Part shown: in pieces, positions 28,038-37,103 of the stretch
How positions within the stretch are numbered: the stretch's first letter is position 1
Layout: each line of letters begins with the position of its first letter
DNA from: Pseudomonas fragi
GTDB lineage: Bacteria; Pseudomonadota; Gammaproteobacteria; Pseudomonadales; Pseudomonadaceae
Assembly (NCBI RefSeq): GCF_900105835.1
Contig: NZ_LT629783.1
Coordinates: forward strand, 2,907,001-2,971,000
Direction of reading: 5' to 3'
Length of the DNA stretch: 64,000 bases
Notes under the pieces: generated by a model
Database searches by the model: none
What the model was told of the DNA's origin: nothing
What the model saw: only the letters and a program-made list of their open reading frames with translations
Made by a program: the position numbers and the translations under genes

Positions 28038-29858
28038 TTAGTTTTTGGCCTTTTTAGCAGCGCGGGTACGCTCGCCTTCGTCCAGGATCTTCTTGCGAAG
28101 ACGGATGGACTTAGGAGTTACTTCGCACAGCTCGTCGTCCTGGATGAATTCCAGAGCCTGTTCCAGAGTGAAACGAACAGGTGGAACCAGAGCGATGGTT
28201 TCGTCTTTACCCGAAGCACGCATGTTGTCGAGCTTCTTGCCCTTGGTAGGGTTAACGCCCATGTCGGTGTCACGGCTGTTCAGACCAACGATCTGACCGT
28301 TGTAGATCTCTTGACCGTGCTCAACGAACAGCTTGCCACGCGCCTGCAGGGTTTCCAGGGAGTAGGTCAGTGCCTTGCCAGTCTCAACCGATACCAGAAC
28401 GCCGTTCTGACGGCCGGACATGTGGCCCGACTTCATCACGTCGTAACGGTCGAAGATGGAGGTCAGGATGCCAGCACCATTGGTCAGGGTCAGGAACTGG
28501 TTACGGAAACCGATCAGACCACGAGCAGGGATGTTGTATTCCAGACGCACACGGCCTTTGCCATCCGGCACCATGTTAGTCAGGTCGCCTTTACGCAGAC
28601 CCATCTCTTCCATCACCTTGCCCTGGGATTCTTCTGGCAGGTCGATGGTGACGTTTTCGAACGGTTCGTGCTTGACGCCGTCAACCAGGCGGATGATTAC
28701 TTCTGGACGACCAACGCCCATTTCGAAGCCTTCACGACGCATGGTTTCGATCAGTACGGACAAGTGCAGCTCGCCACGGCCCGATACCTTGAACTTGTCA
28801 GCCGAGTCGCCTTCTTCAACGCGCAGTGCAACGTTGTACAGCAGCTCTTTGTCCAGACGTTCCTTGATGTTACGGGAAGTCACGAACTTGCCTTCTTTAC
28901 CGCAGAATGGCGAGTCGTTTACCTGGAAGGTCATGGAAACGGTTGGCTCGTCAACGGTCAACGGCTTCATCGCTTCAACGTTCATCGGATCACACAGGGT
29001 GTCGGAGATGAACAGCGAATCCATACCGCTGATGCAAACGATGTCGCCTGCCGAAGCTTCTTCAACGTCTACACGGTGCAGACCGTGGTGACCCATCAGC
29101 TTCAGGATACGACCGTTGCGGCGCTTGCCGTCAGCGTCGATGGCAACAACCGGGGTGTTCGGCTTGACGCGACCACGAGCGATACGGCCAACGCCGATAA
29201 TGCCCAGGAAGCTGTTGTAGTCCAGTGCCGAGATTTGCATCTGGAACGGACCGTCACGGTCTACAGCTGGTGCTGGTACGTTGTCGACGATCGACTGGTA
29301 CAGCGGGGTCATGTCTTCAGCCATGTCGGTGTGGTCAAGACCAGCAATACCGTTCAGGGCAGAGGCGTAAACCACTTTGAAGTCCAGCTGTTCTTCGGTA
29401 GCACCCAGGTTGTCGAACAGGTCGAAGATCTGGTCCAGAACCCAGTCCGGACGCGCGCCAGGACGGTCAACCTTGTTGATGACCACGATTGGACGCAGGC
29501 CGGCTTCGAAAGCCTTCTTGGTCACGAAACGGGTTTGCGGCATAGGGCCGTCTTGAGCGTCAACCAGCAGCAGAACGGAGTCAACCATCGACATTACGCG
29601 TTCAACTTCGCCGCCGAAGTCGGCGTGGCCCGGGGTATCCACGATGTTGATGTGGTAGCCGTTCCAGTTGATGGCGGTGTTTTTCGCCAGAATGGTAATA
29701 CCGCGCTCTTTCTCCTGGTCGTTGGAGTCCATTACGCGTTCGTCGTTAAGCTCGTTGCGCTCCAGGGTGCCGGATTGACGCAAGAGTTTGTCTACCAGGG
29801 TGGTTTTACCGTGGTCAACGTGAGCAATGATGGCGATGTTACGTAGATTTTCGATCAC
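28038..29858 (-). CDS. typA: Ribosome-associated GTPase TypA/BipA
   Basis: TypA/BipA is a translational GTPase of the elongation-factor G type that binds 70S ribosomes and helps 50S assembly and stress adaptation. The 606 residues begin [20 protein letters not shown] (G1). They continue with the switch region [22 protein letters not shown] (G3), [10 protein letters not shown] (G4), the EF-G-like domains, and a C-terminal domain with [18 protein letters not shown]. The start is GTG 29856-29858, since no ATG precedes the family N-terminus; its ribosome site is weak. thiI lies upstream on the same strand, 140 bp away. Confidence 0.96.
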   Translation of the reverse strand: MIENLRNIAIIAHVDHGKTTLVDKLLRQSGTLERNELNDERVMDSNDQEKERGITILAKNTAINWNGYHINIVDTPGHADFGGEVERVMSMVDSVLLLVDAQDGPMPQTRFVTKKAFEAGLRPIVVINKVDRPGARPDWVLDQIFDLFDNLGATEEQLDFKVVYASALNGIAGLDHTDMAEDMTPLYQSIVDNVPAPAVDRDGPFQMQISALDYNSFLGIIGVGRIARGRVKPNTPVVAIDADGKRRNGRILKLMGHHGLHRVDVEEASAGDIVCISGMDSLFISDTLCDPMNVEAMKPLTVDEPTVSMTFQVNDSPFCGKEGKFVTSRNIKERLDKELLYNVALRVEEGDSADKFKVSGRGELHLSVLIETMRREGFEMGVGRPEVIIRLVDGVKHEPFENVTIDLPEESQGKVMEEMGLRKGDLTNMVPDGKGRVRLEYNIPARGLIGFRNQFLTLTNGAGILTSIFDRYDVMKSGHMSGRQNGVLVSVETGKALTYSLETLQARGKLFVEHGQEIYNGQIVGLNSRDTDMGVNPTKGKKLDNMRASGKDETIALVPPVRFTLEQALEFIQDDELCEVTPKSIRLRKKILDEGERTRAAKKAKN

Positions 29859-29998
29859 TTGTGTATCTCGATCAGAGGATTCGGTGTGCTGACTGAGTCC
29901 AGGCAGCGATTAACAGTAGAGTCCGTGCAAGCCGTTACAGCTTGACGGCGGCGTCGGGGGGCCGGTGACGCAGGCCACAGGCATACAGCCCCGGGCTC

Positions 29999-31453
29999 TT
30001 AGCTCGGTCGATAAACGCGCACATTGGCATGTCCCTCACTGAGCAAATGGTGAGCATGCAGGCGACTCATCACGCCTTTGTCGCAATACAACAGGTACTG
30101 ACGGGTGTCATCCAGTTCCTTGAAGCGGCTGTTCAAAGCATAGAACGGCAACGCTTGTACTTCGATGCCAGCCAGTTCCAGCGGTTGATCTTCCTGAGCA
30201 TCCGGGTGACGGATGTCGATTACGATCTGGCCCGCCAGCACTTCGCTGACTTCTTCGACTTGCAAGTCCTGGCCCAATTCATCGATCACCCGATCAATCG
30301 GCACCAGTTTGGCCCGCTCAAGCGCACGCTCGAGCACGGCCATATCAAACTGTTGTTCTTCATACTCCACGCGGTTGCGCTTGGCGTGGGTCTTGGGGTT
30401 GACCGAAATCACCCCGCAATATTCAGGCATGTGCTTGGCAAAATCGGCCGTACCGATTTCTTCCGCCAAATCAATGATGTCCTGCTTGTGGCTCGCGATC
30501 AGCGGGCGCAGCACCAGTTTGTCCGTAGCTGAATCGATCAGCGACAAATTGGGCAGTGTCTGGCTGGACACCTGGGAAATCGCTTCCCCGGTCACCAGCA
30601 CTTCGATATCCAGGCGTTCGGCAATACGTGTTGCAGCGCGCAACATCATACGCTTCAAAATGACGCCCATATGACTGTTATCGACTTTGCCGAGAATTTC
30701 GCCCAAAACTTCTTCGAACGGAACGCTGACAAACAGCACGCGCTGGGAGCTGCCGTACTTCTTCCATATATAGTGCGCGACTTCCATCACGCCCAGTTCA
30801 TGGGCACGTCCGCCCAGGTTGAAGAAGCAGAAGTGGCTCATCAGGCCGCGACGCATGATCTGGTAGGCCGCCACGGTGGAATCGAACCCACCCGACATCA
30901 GCACCAGGGTCTGCTCAAGCGAACCCAGCGGGTAGCCACCAATACTGTCGTGCTGATTGTGAATCACAAACAACCGTTGGTCGCGAATTTCAATTCGAAC
31001 TTCAATTTCGGGCTTTTTCAGCTCGATTCCGGCCGCACCGCACTCACGCCGCAGCTTGCTGCCGACGTATTTCTCGACTTCCATCGAGGTAAACGGGTGC
31101 TTGCCAGCGCGCTTGCAACGCACCGAAAAGAGTTTGCCCGCCAGTGCATCGCCGAAGTGCAGCTTGCACTTCTCAACGATGTCGTCGAAGTCGCCCAGAG
31201 GGTACTCGTCGACCTGCAGGAAATGCGCGATGCCCGGCATGCAGCTCAGGCGTTCGGTCATTTCTTTCAAGGCTTTAGGGTCGGTTACGCGCGTTTGCAG
31301 CTCGATGTTGTCCCACACGCCCGTCACCACCACAGCCGGGTCCAGATCGCGGAGCACAGTGCGGATGTTTTTGGCCAATTGACGGACGAAACGCATCCGA
31401 ACCGGACGGCTCTTGATAGTGATTTCGGGGAAGACTTTAACGATTAGTTTCAT
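29999..31453 (-). CDS. thiI: tRNA 4-thiouridine sulfurtransferase ThiI
   Basis: ThiI transfers sulfur to U8 of tRNA and, in many bacteria, to the ThiS carrier for thiamine synthesis. The 484-residue protein starts [20 protein letters not shown], with an N-terminal ferredoxin-like and THUMP region. The PP-loop is [15 protein letters not shown]. The C-terminal rhodanese domain ends with [17 protein letters not shown], whose cysteine is the persulfide carrier. This long form, with rhodanese, fits gammaproteobacteria. Start ATG 31453 is preferred over one 21 codons upstream. It is divergent from glnA. Confidence 0.95.
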   Translation of the reverse strand: MKLIVKVFPEITIKSRPVRMRFVRQLAKNIRTVLRDLDPAVVVTGVWDNIELQTRVTDPKALKEMTERLSCMPGIAHFLQVDEYPLGDFDDIVEKCKLHFGDALAGKLFSVRCKRAGKHPFTSMEVEKYVGSKLRRECGAAGIELKKPEIEVRIEIRDQRLFVIHNQHDSIGGYPLGSLEQTLVLMSGGFDSTVAAYQIMRRGLMSHFCFFNLGGRAHELGVMEVAHYIWKKYGSSQRVLFVSVPFEEVLGEILGKVDNSHMGVILKRMMLRAATRIAERLDIEVLVTGEAISQVSSQTLPNLSLIDSATDKLVLRPLIASHKQDIIDLAEEIGTADFAKHMPEYCGVISVNPKTHAKRNRVEYEEQQFDMAVLERALERAKLVPIDRVIDELGQDLQVEEVSEVLAGQIVIDIRHPDAQEDQPLELAGIEVQALPFYALNSRFKELDDTRQYLLYCDKGVMSRLHAHHLLSEGHANVRVYRPS

Positions 31454-31549
31454 GAAAACAGCGCGCGAGCAGCCTGCCAAAAAAGGGGGGCGCGGATTAT
31501 AGCGGAAATTGCTCAAGGTTTAACCAGTTATCGTACAAACGGTTTTCGT

Positions 31550-31601
31550 CGCACCAAAATGGAACATAAACGCTCGATTTCGCTTCATTTGGGTGCGATA
31601 A
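31550..31601. promoter_or_regulatory. Two degenerate NtrC-like sites upstream of glnA
   Basis: CGCACCAAAATGGAACA (31550-31566) and GCTTCATTTGGGTGCG (about 31586-31601) each keep one good half of the NtrC consensus TGCACCA-N3-TGGTGCA. They are about 70-120 bp upstream of the sigma-54 promoter, a normal enhancer distance. Inferred from sequence only. Confidence 0.5.
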
Positions 31602-31669
31602 ACGCCGCTAATCGGTAGTCTGCCCCGCTTACCTGCTTGAGATTGGCGCATTACGCCCAAGTCGGGGCA

Positions 31670-31686
31670 CTGGCATGCAATTTGCT
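31670..31686 (+). promoter_or_regulatory. Sigma-54 promoter of glnA
   Basis: CTGGCATGCAATTTGCT matches the consensus YTGGCACG-N4-TTGCW at nearly every position, with the required GG-N10-GC spacing (GG 31672-31673, GC 31684-31685). Transcription would start near 31697, giving a leader of about 89 bases before the glnA ATG at 31786. Confidence 0.85.
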
Positions 31687-31785
31687 CCCTTGTGAGGCAG
31701 GTTGCCTTGGCAGAGTATTCGCGCCGGCATCAACCACTTATTAAGGGCATTCCACTACCCGCCCTAAGCCACCCCGGAGGACACT

Positions 31786-33192
31786 ATGTCGAAGTCGGTT
31801 CAACTCATCAAAGATCATGACGTCAAGTGGATTGATCTGCGCTTCACTGATACCAAAGGCACTCAGCACCACGTGACCATGCCGGCCCGTGATGCGCTGG
31901 ATGAAAACTTCTTCACCGACGGCAAAATGTTCGACGGCTCCTCCATCGCTGGCTGGAAAGGCATCGAAGCGTCCGACATGATCCTGCTGCCAGACGACAG
32001 CACGGCCGTTCTGGACCCGTTCACCGAACAGCCTACGCTGATCCTGGTGTGCGACATCATCGAACCTTCGACCATGCAGGGCTATGACCGCGACCCACGC
32101 GCCATCGCTACCCGTGCCGAGGAATACCTGAAGTCCACCGGTATCGGCGACACCGTTTTCGTTGGCCCGGAGCCAGAGTTCTTCATCTTCGACCAGGTGA
32201 AATTCAAGTCCGACATCTCCGGTTCGATGTTCAAGATCTACTCCGAACAAGGTTCGTGGATGTCCGACCAGGACGTGGAAGGCGGCAACAAAGGCCACCG
32301 TCCTGGCGTCAAGGGCGGCTATTTCCCGGTTCCGCCATTCGACCATGACCACGAAATCCGTACCTCCATGTGCAACGCCATGGAAGAAATGGGCCTGGTT
32401 ATCGAAGTTCACCACCACGAAGTGGCAACTGCTGGCCAGAACGAAATCGGCGTGCAGTTCAACACCCTGGTGAAAAAAGCTGACGAAGTTCAGACCCTGA
32501 AGTACTGCGTACACAACGTGGCAGACGCCTACGGCCGTACCGCTACCTTCATGCCAAAGCCTCTGTACGGCGACAACGGCTCGGGTATGCACGTTCACAT
32601 GTCCATTTCCAAAGATGGCAAGAACACCTTCGCAGGCGAAGGCTATGCCGGCCTGTCCGACACTGCCCTGTACTTCATCGGCGGTATCATCAAGCACGGT
32701 AAGGCCCTGAACGGCTTCACCAACCCGGCTACCAACTCCTACAAGCGTCTGGTACCAGGTTTCGAAGCGCCGGTCATGCTGGCCTACTCGGCTCGTAACC
32801 GTTCGGCTTCGATCCGTATTCCTTACGTGTCCAGCCCTAAAGCTCGCCGTATCGAAGCTCGTTTCCCGGACCCGGCAGCCAACCCATACCTGTGCTTTGC
32901 CGCACTGATGATGGCTGGTCTGGACGGTATCCAGAACAAGATCCACCCTGGCGACGCAGCTGACAAAAACCTGTATGACCTGCCGCCTGAAGAGGCCAAA
33001 GAGATCCCACAAGTTTGCGGCAGCCTGAAAGAAGCCCTGGAAGAGCTGGACAAGGGCCGTGCGTTCCTGACCAAAGGCGGCGTTTTCAGCGACGACTTCA
33101 TCGACGCGTACATCGCCCTGAAAAGCGAAGAAGAAATCCAGGTTCGTACCTTCGTACACCCACTGGAATACGAGCTGTACTACAGCTGCTAA
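31786..33192 (+). CDS. glnA: Glutamine synthetase type I
   Basis: GlnA makes glutamine from glutamate and ammonia, using ATP; it is the main ammonium-assimilation enzyme under nitrogen limitation. The 468 residues contain [28 protein letters not shown], the metal-binding [25 protein letters not shown] and [11 protein letters not shown]. The adenylylation-site region [16 protein letters not shown] has its tyrosine near residue 397. A ribosome site (CCGGAGG) precedes ATG 31786. It has a consensus sigma-54 promoter, so NtrC control is expected, and a terminator follows at once. Confidence 0.98.
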   Translation: MSKSVQLIKDHDVKWIDLRFTDTKGTQHHVTMPARDALDENFFTDGKMFDGSSIAGWKGIEASDMILLPDDSTAVLDPFTEQPTLILVCDIIEPSTMQGYDRDPRAIATRAEEYLKSTGIGDTVFVGPEPEFFIFDQVKFKSDISGSMFKIYSEQGSWMSDQDVEGGNKGHRPGVKGGYFPVPPFDHDHEIRTSMCNAMEEMGLVIEVHHHEVATAGQNEIGVQFNTLVKKADEVQTLKYCVHNVADAYGRTATFMPKPLYGDNGSGMHVHMSISKDGKNTFAGEGYAGLSDTALYFIGGIIKHGKALNGFTNPATNSYKRLVPGFEAPVMLAYSARNRSASIRIPYVSSPKARRIEARFPDPAANPYLCFAALMMAGLDGIQNKIHPGDAADKNLYDLPPEEAKEIPQVCGSLKEALEELDKGRAFLTKGGVFSDDFIDAYIALKSEEEIQVRTFVHPLEYELYYSC

Positions 33193-33225
33193 TCCGGTGA
33201 CGCCCGCGCAAGCGGCGTGATTCGA

Positions 33226-33252
33226 AAAAGCCTCCTTCGGGAGGCTTTTTTG
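33226..33252 (+). terminator. Terminator after glnA
   Basis: AAAAAGCCTCC, the loop TTC, then GGGAGGCTTTTTT: a GC-rich stem with a T run 34 bp past the glnA stop. Confidence 0.93.
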
Positions 33253-33365
33253 TGGGCGTCGTCTTACGCAAGCATCGGATCAGAGCCTCTGGATTCGTGT
33301 CAGTCCCTGACAGCCACCTGATTGGGTGATGGGTAGTTTATGGCCCTCAACCACTGGAGACTGAC

Positions 33366-33782
33366 ATGCACCCCCTACTCACCCTCAAAGCCCTGCTGTT
33401 GTCGTTCGCCTGCCTGCTTCTGCTGGGCTGCGCCAGCCCACCCACTGCTGTGAAGGTCGAGCAACTGCTCAAGACCGGGCAATCGTGGATTGGCACCCCT
33501 TACACCTGGCCGGACGGCAAGCCGGAATTCACCGTGGTCAAAATCACCCTTCCGGCCAGCACCGCACTGAAATGGCACACGCACCCCATGCCTAATATCG
33601 CCTATGTGGTGGCTGGCGAACTGACGGTTGAAACCGAAGACGGCCTGCACAAAACCACACTTAGGCCTGGCCAGGCACTGCCCGAGATGGTCAACACCGC
33701 CCATCGCGGCACCAGCGGAAAGGCCCCGGTTGAACTGATCGTGTTCTATGCCGGCACACCTGGCATGCCCTTGTCCCATTAA
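33366..33782 (+). CDS. Cupin-domain lipoprotein
   Basis: A 138-residue exported protein. The signal peptide ends LLLLGC, a lipobox (cysteine 22), so it is probably membrane-anchored in the periplasm. The mature part is a single cupin barrel. Motif 1 is LKWHTHPMPNIAYVVAGELTVE with two histidines and a glutamate-like position for metal binding. Motif 2 is the weaker PGQALPEMVNTAHRG. The function and bound metal are not known. It lies alone between glnA and ntrBC and is probably not part of the nitrogen circuit. Confidence 0.8.
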   Translation: MHPLLTLKALLLSFACLLLLGCASPPTAVKVEQLLKTGQSWIGTPYTWPDGKPEFTVVKITLPASTALKWHTHPMPNIAYVVAGELTVETEDGLHKTTLRPGQALPEMVNTAHRGTSGKAPVELIVFYAGTPGMPLSH

Positions 33783-33795
33783 CCACGCAAGGCCC

Positions 33796-33926
33796 GTAGC
33801 AGCTGCCGGAGGCTGCGTCCGAGCGCGAAGCGGTCGCCACATCAGAGATCGCGGTGTCTCAGTTCAATCGCGCACTCAGGGTTTGCGACCGCTGCGCGCT
33901 CGAACGCAGCCTTCGGCAGCTGCTAC
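33796..33926. repeat. GTAGCAGCTG-type long inverted repeat, 131 bp
   Basis: The left arm from GTAGCAGCTGCCGGAGGCTG (33796) pairs, with a few mismatches over about 40 bp, with the right arm ending CAGCTGCTAC at 33926. It shares the terminal core with the perfect repeat at 18028-18196. It follows the cupin gene stop by 14 bp. Confidence 0.8.
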
Positions 33927-33996
33927 AGACGCCCGGCTGCGGCAATAACAACAATCCCATGCCCTTTTTCAAGCAACTGAATCCATTCACCTAAAT

Positions 33997-34013
33997 TGCA
34001 CTATATTGGTGCA
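33997..34013. promoter_or_regulatory. NtrC operator upstream of ntrBC
   Basis: TGCACTATATTGGTGCA fits the NtrC consensus TGCACYA-N3-TGGTGCA at all defined positions. It lies 192 bp before the ntrB start and 126 bp before a sigma-54-like sequence. Autoregulation of ntrBC by NtrC is well established in other bacteria; here it is inferred. Confidence 0.75.
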
Positions 34014-34138
34014 ACTATAGTTTGATAGTGCATTAACCAGCCCAATTTGGTTCAAAAACACTCGCGAGCCGGATTGCGGCGATATGCGTTCAAGTTGTAA
34101 ACGCCTATTTCAGGGGGGCGACGCTTCTTTTCGGAGCC

Positions 34139-34155
34139 TTGGTTTGGTTTTTGCA
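34139..34155 (+). promoter_or_regulatory. Candidate sigma-54 promoter of ntrBC
   Basis: TTGGTTTGGTTTTTGCA keeps the essential GG-N10-GC spacing and TTGCA, but has TTT instead of CAC in the -24 element, so it is weaker than the glnA promoter. A start near 34166 would give a 39-base leader to the ntrB ATG. T-rich composition makes a chance match possible. Confidence 0.45.
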
Positions 34156-34204
34156 TTTTCCTTGCACCAGCGCTTCACCCGCGCACGCAATCCGGGATCG
34201 GCCC

Positions 34205-35290
34205 ATGACCATCAGTGACGCCCTGCACCGACTGTTACTCGACAACCTGACCACCGCAACGCTTCTACTCAATGCCGACCTGCGCCTTGAGTACATGAAC
34301 CCGGCGGCAGAGATGCTGCTGGCGATCAGCGGTCAACGCAGTCACGGGCAATTCATCAGCGAGCTGTTCACTGAGTCCACCGAGGCACTGCACTCGCTGC
34401 GCCAGGCGGTTGAGCAAGCACACCCGTTTACCAAGCGCGAAGCCATGCTGACCTCGCTGACGGGCCAGAACCTGACGGTGGACTATGCAGTAACGCCCAT
34501 CTTGAGCAACGCCGGCACCCTGCTGCTGCTTGAGGTGCACCCCCGCGACCGCCTGCTGCGCATCACCAAAGAAGAAGCCCAGCTGTCCAAGCAGGAAACC
34601 AGCAAGATGCTGGTGCGCGGCCTGGCCCACGAAATCAAGAACCCGCTGGGCGGCATTCGCGGCGCGGCCCAGTTGCTGGCCCGCCAACTGCCCGACGAAA
34701 ACCTGCGCGACTACACCAACGTCATCATTGAAGAAGCTGACCGCCTGCGTAACCTGGTCGACCGCATGCTGGGCTCCAACAAACTGCCGTCGCTGGCCAT
34801 GACCAACGTCCACGAAGTGCTTGAACGCGTGTGCAATCTGGTCGAGGCCGAGACACAGGGCAGCATCACGTTGGTGCGTGACTATGACCCCAGCCTGCCC
34901 GACCTGCTGATCGACCGTGAACAGATGATCCAGGCAGTACTCAATATCGTGCGCAACGCGATGCAGGCCATCGGCAGCCAGAACGAGCTGCGCCTGGGGC
35001 GCATCAGCCTGCGCACCCGCGCCATGCGCCAGTTCACCATTGGCCATATACGCCACCGGCTGGTCACCAAAATCGAAATTATCGACAACGGCCCGGGCAT
35101 ACCGGCCGAACTGCAGGACACCCTGTTTTTTCCGATGGTCAGCGGCCGCCCGGACGGTACCGGGCTGGGCCTGGCCATCACGCAAAACATCATCAGTCAG
35201 CACCAGGGGTTGATCGAGTGTGAAAGCCACCCCGGCCACACACTCTTCTCGATCTTTCTACCACTGGAACAAGGAGCCGCATCGACATGA
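34205..35290 (+). CDS. ntrB: Nitrogen regulation sensor kinase NtrB (GlnL)
   Basis: NtrB is the cytoplasmic PAS histidine kinase/phosphatase that controls NtrC in response to PII signalling. The 361 residues have an N-terminal PAS domain (ALHRLLLDNLTTATLLLNADLRLEYMNPAAEML). The phosphorylated histidine is in VRGLAHEIKNPLGGIRGAAQLL. The ATPase boxes are NIVRNAMQA, IIDNGPGIP and GTGLGLAITQNII. There are no membrane segments, as expected. Start ATG 34205 removes a 22-codon unconserved extension. The stop overlaps ntrC as ATGA. Confidence 0.95.
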   Translation: MTISDALHRLLLDNLTTATLLLNADLRLEYMNPAAEMLLAISGQRSHGQFISELFTESTEALHSLRQAVEQAHPFTKREAMLTSLTGQNLTVDYAVTPILSNAGTLLLLEVHPRDRLLRITKEEAQLSKQETSKMLVRGLAHEIKNPLGGIRGAAQLLARQLPDENLRDYTNVIIEEADRLRNLVDRMLGSNKLPSLAMTNVHEVLERVCNLVEAETQGSITLVRDYDPSLPDLLIDREQMIQAVLNIVRNAMQAIGSQNELRLGRISLRTRAMRQFTIGHIRHRLVTKIEIIDNGPGIPAELQDTLFFPMVSGRPDGTGLGLAITQNIISQHQGLIECESHPGHTLFSIFLPLEQGAAST

Positions 35291-36720
35291 GCCGAAGTGA
35301 AACCGTGTGGATCGTCGACGACGACCGTTCAATCCGCTGGGTCCTGGAAAAAGCCTTGCAACAGGAAGGCATGACCACACAAAGTTTCGACAGTGCCGAT
35401 GGGGTCATGAGCCGACTGGCTCGCCAGCAGCCTGACGTGATCATTTCCGATATCCGCATGCCCGGTTCCAGCGGCCTGGACCTGCTCGCCAAAATCCGCG
35501 AGCAACACCCGCGCCTGCCGGTGATCATCATGACGGCTCATTCCGACCTGGACAGCGCAGTGGCGTCCTACCAGGGCGGGGCATTCGAATACCTGCCCAA
35601 ACCGTTCGACGTCGACGACGCCGTGTCCCTGGTCAAGCGCGCCAACCAGCACGCCCAGGAACAACAAGGCCTGGCCGTGGCGCCGACGCTGGCCCCCACC
35701 CCGGAAATCATCGGCGAAGCGCCGGCCATGCAAGAGGTGTTTCGGGCCATTGGCCGCCTGAGCCACTCCAACATCACGGTGTTGATCAACGGCGAGTCAG
35801 GCACGGGCAAAGAGCTGGTGGCCCACGCCCTGCACCGCCACAGCCCGCGCGCCGCATCACCGTTTATCGCGTTGAACATGGCTGCGATCCCCAAGGACCT
35901 GATGGAATCCGAGCTGTTCGGCCATGAAAAAGGCGCTTTCACCGGCGCTGCGAACCTGCGCCGCGGCCGTTTTGAACAGGCCGATGGCGGCACTTTGTTC
36001 CTCGATGAAATCGGCGACATGCCGGCCGACACCCAGACCCGCCTGCTGCGGGTGCTGGCCGATGGCGAGTTCTACCGGGTTGGCGGGCACATGCCGGTCA
36101 AGGTCGATGTTCGCATCATCGCCGCCACGCACCAGAACCTGGAAACCCTGGTGCAGGCCGGCAAGTTTCGTGAAGACCTGTTTCACCGCCTGAACGTGAT
36201 CCGCATCCATATCCCGCGCCTGTCGGACCGCCGCGAAGATATCCCGACCCTGGCCCGGCATTTCCTCAGCAGCGCTGCGCAAGAGCTGTCAGTGGAGCCC
36301 AAACTGCTCAAGGCCGAGACCGAGCAATATCTGAAAAACCTGCCGTGGCCGGGCAATGTGCGCCAGCTGGAGAACACTTGCCGCTGGATCACGGTGATGG
36401 CATCGGGTCGCGAAGTACATATCGGTGACCTGCCCCCTGAGCTGCTGAACCTGCAACAGGACGCCTCCCCTGTCACCAACTGGGAGCAGGCGCTGCGCCA
36501 GTGGGCTGATCAGGCGCTGGGGCGTGGCCAGTCCAATCTGCTCGACAGTGCCGTACCCACCTTTGAGCGGATCATGATCGAAACCGCGCTCAAGCACACC
36601 GCAGGCCGTCGCCGCGACGCTGCGGTGCTGCTGGGCTGGGGCCGCAACACCTTGACCCGCAAGATCAAGGAACTGGGCATGAAGATCGATGGCGACGAGG
36701 ATGAGGGCGACGAGGCCTGA
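35287..36720 (+). CDS. ntrC: Nitrogen regulator NtrC (GlnG)
   Basis: NtrC is the sigma-54 activator that turns on glnA and other nitrogen genes when phosphorylated. The 477 residues contain a receiver domain (WIVDDDRSIRW; phosphoacceptor aspartate in DVIISDIRMPG; PKPFD). The AAA+ domain has Walker A GESGTGKE, the sigma-54-contacting ELFGHEKGAFTGA and Walker B GGTLFLDEIGD. The C-terminal Fis-type helix-turn-helix is ALKHTAGRRRDAAVLLGWGRNTLTRKIKELG. It is coupled to ntrB and followed by repeats and an NtrC-controlled small RNA locus. Confidence 0.97.
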   Translation: MSRSETVWIVDDDRSIRWVLEKALQQEGMTTQSFDSADGVMSRLARQQPDVIISDIRMPGSSGLDLLAKIREQHPRLPVIIMTAHSDLDSAVASYQGGAFEYLPKPFDVDDAVSLVKRANQHAQEQQGLAVAPTLAPTPEIIGEAPAMQEVFRAIGRLSHSNITVLINGESGTGKELVAHALHRHSPRAASPFIALNMAAIPKDLMESELFGHEKGAFTGAANLRRGRFEQADGGTLFLDEIGDMPADTQTRLLRVLADGEFYRVGGHMPVKVDVRIIAATHQNLETLVQAGKFREDLFHRLNVIRIHIPRLSDRREDIPTLARHFLSSAAQELSVEPKLLKAETEQYLKNLPWPGNVRQLENTCRWITVMASGREVHIGDLPPELLNLQQDASPVTNWEQALRQWADQALGRGQSNLLDSAVPTFERIMIETALKHTAGRRRDAAVLLGWGRNTLTRKIKELGMKIDGDEDEGDEA

Positions 36721-36735
36721 AGCCGTTCAAAAGCG

Positions 36736-36911
36736 CCCTCACCCCAACCCTCTCCCGGAGGGAGAGGGAGCTGATTGGCGGTGTTGCATAAATCTGCTTT
36801 TGCTTTTAGTCCCCCTCTCCCTCCGGGAGAGAGAGCTGATTGGTGGTGCTGCATAAATCTGCTTTTGCTTTTAGTCCCCTCTCCCTCCGGGAGAGGGTTA
36901 GGGTGAGGGGC
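36736..36911. repeat. Nested CCCTCTCCC palindromes with a 65-bp tandem duplication
   Basis: The outer arms CCCTCACCCCAACCCTCTCC (36736 on) and GGGAGAGGGTTAGGGTGAGGGG (ending about 36910) are inverted copies. Inside, GCATAAATCTGCTTTTGCTTT occurs at 36786 and again at 36851, each followed by CCCTCTCCCTCCGGGAGAG. That makes a direct duplication with a 65-bp period. The module is the same family as 17938-17984. It starts 15 bp after the ntrC stop. Confidence 0.85.
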
Positions 36912-36943
36912 TCTTGATCTGACCGCACCACCCTCAAGCAACC

Positions 36944-36960
36944 TGCCCCAATATCGTGCA
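36944..36960. promoter_or_regulatory. NtrC-like site upstream of the NrsZ-like RNA
   Basis: TGCCCCAATATCGTGCA differs from TGCACCA-N3-TGGTGCA by one base in each half. It lies 117 bp upstream of the sigma-54 promoter at 37077-37093, a usual enhancer distance. A weaker half-match, CGCACCA, occurs at 36924. Confidence 0.6.
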
Positions 36961-37014
36961 CAGCTCTAGCCCAAGGGTTTGCGCCAAACCCTGGAACAAA
37001 ATCAGCCCCCAAAC

Positions 37015-37039
37015 AAAAGCCCCGGAATCCGGGGCTTTT
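37015..37039. terminator. Bidirectional terminator between ntrC and the NrsZ-like RNA
   Basis: AAAAGCCCCGG, the loop AAT, then CCGGGGCTTTT: an 11-bp stem. It would end ntrBC read-through before the small RNA promoter 38 bp downstream, making that RNA an independent unit. Confidence 0.85.
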
Positions 37040-37076
37040 GCGTACTCAAGAGGCAATTTTTACAAAGAGTCAAAAA

Positions 37077-37093
37077 CTGGCACGCCCCCTGCA
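37077..37093 (+). promoter_or_regulatory. Sigma-54 promoter of the NrsZ-like RNA
   Basis: CTGGCACGCCCCCTGCA has a perfect -24 element (CTGGCACG) and CTGCA at -12, with exact GG-N10-GC spacing. Transcription should start near 37104. There is no protein gene in this direction for almost 600 bp, which points to a non-coding transcript. Confidence 0.88.
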
Positions 37094-37103
37094 ATACCTA
37101 TTA

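Noticed and set aside
31741..33159. A 472-codon minus-strand frame opposite glnA
   Set aside because: glnA is certain and has its own promoter and terminator; the antisense product resembles nothing.
33408..33417. GCCTGCCTGC in the cupin lipoprotein gene as a target of the small RNA loop
   Set aside because: Only nine bases pair, inside the coding region about 40 bases after the start; matches of this length are expected by chance in GC-rich DNA.
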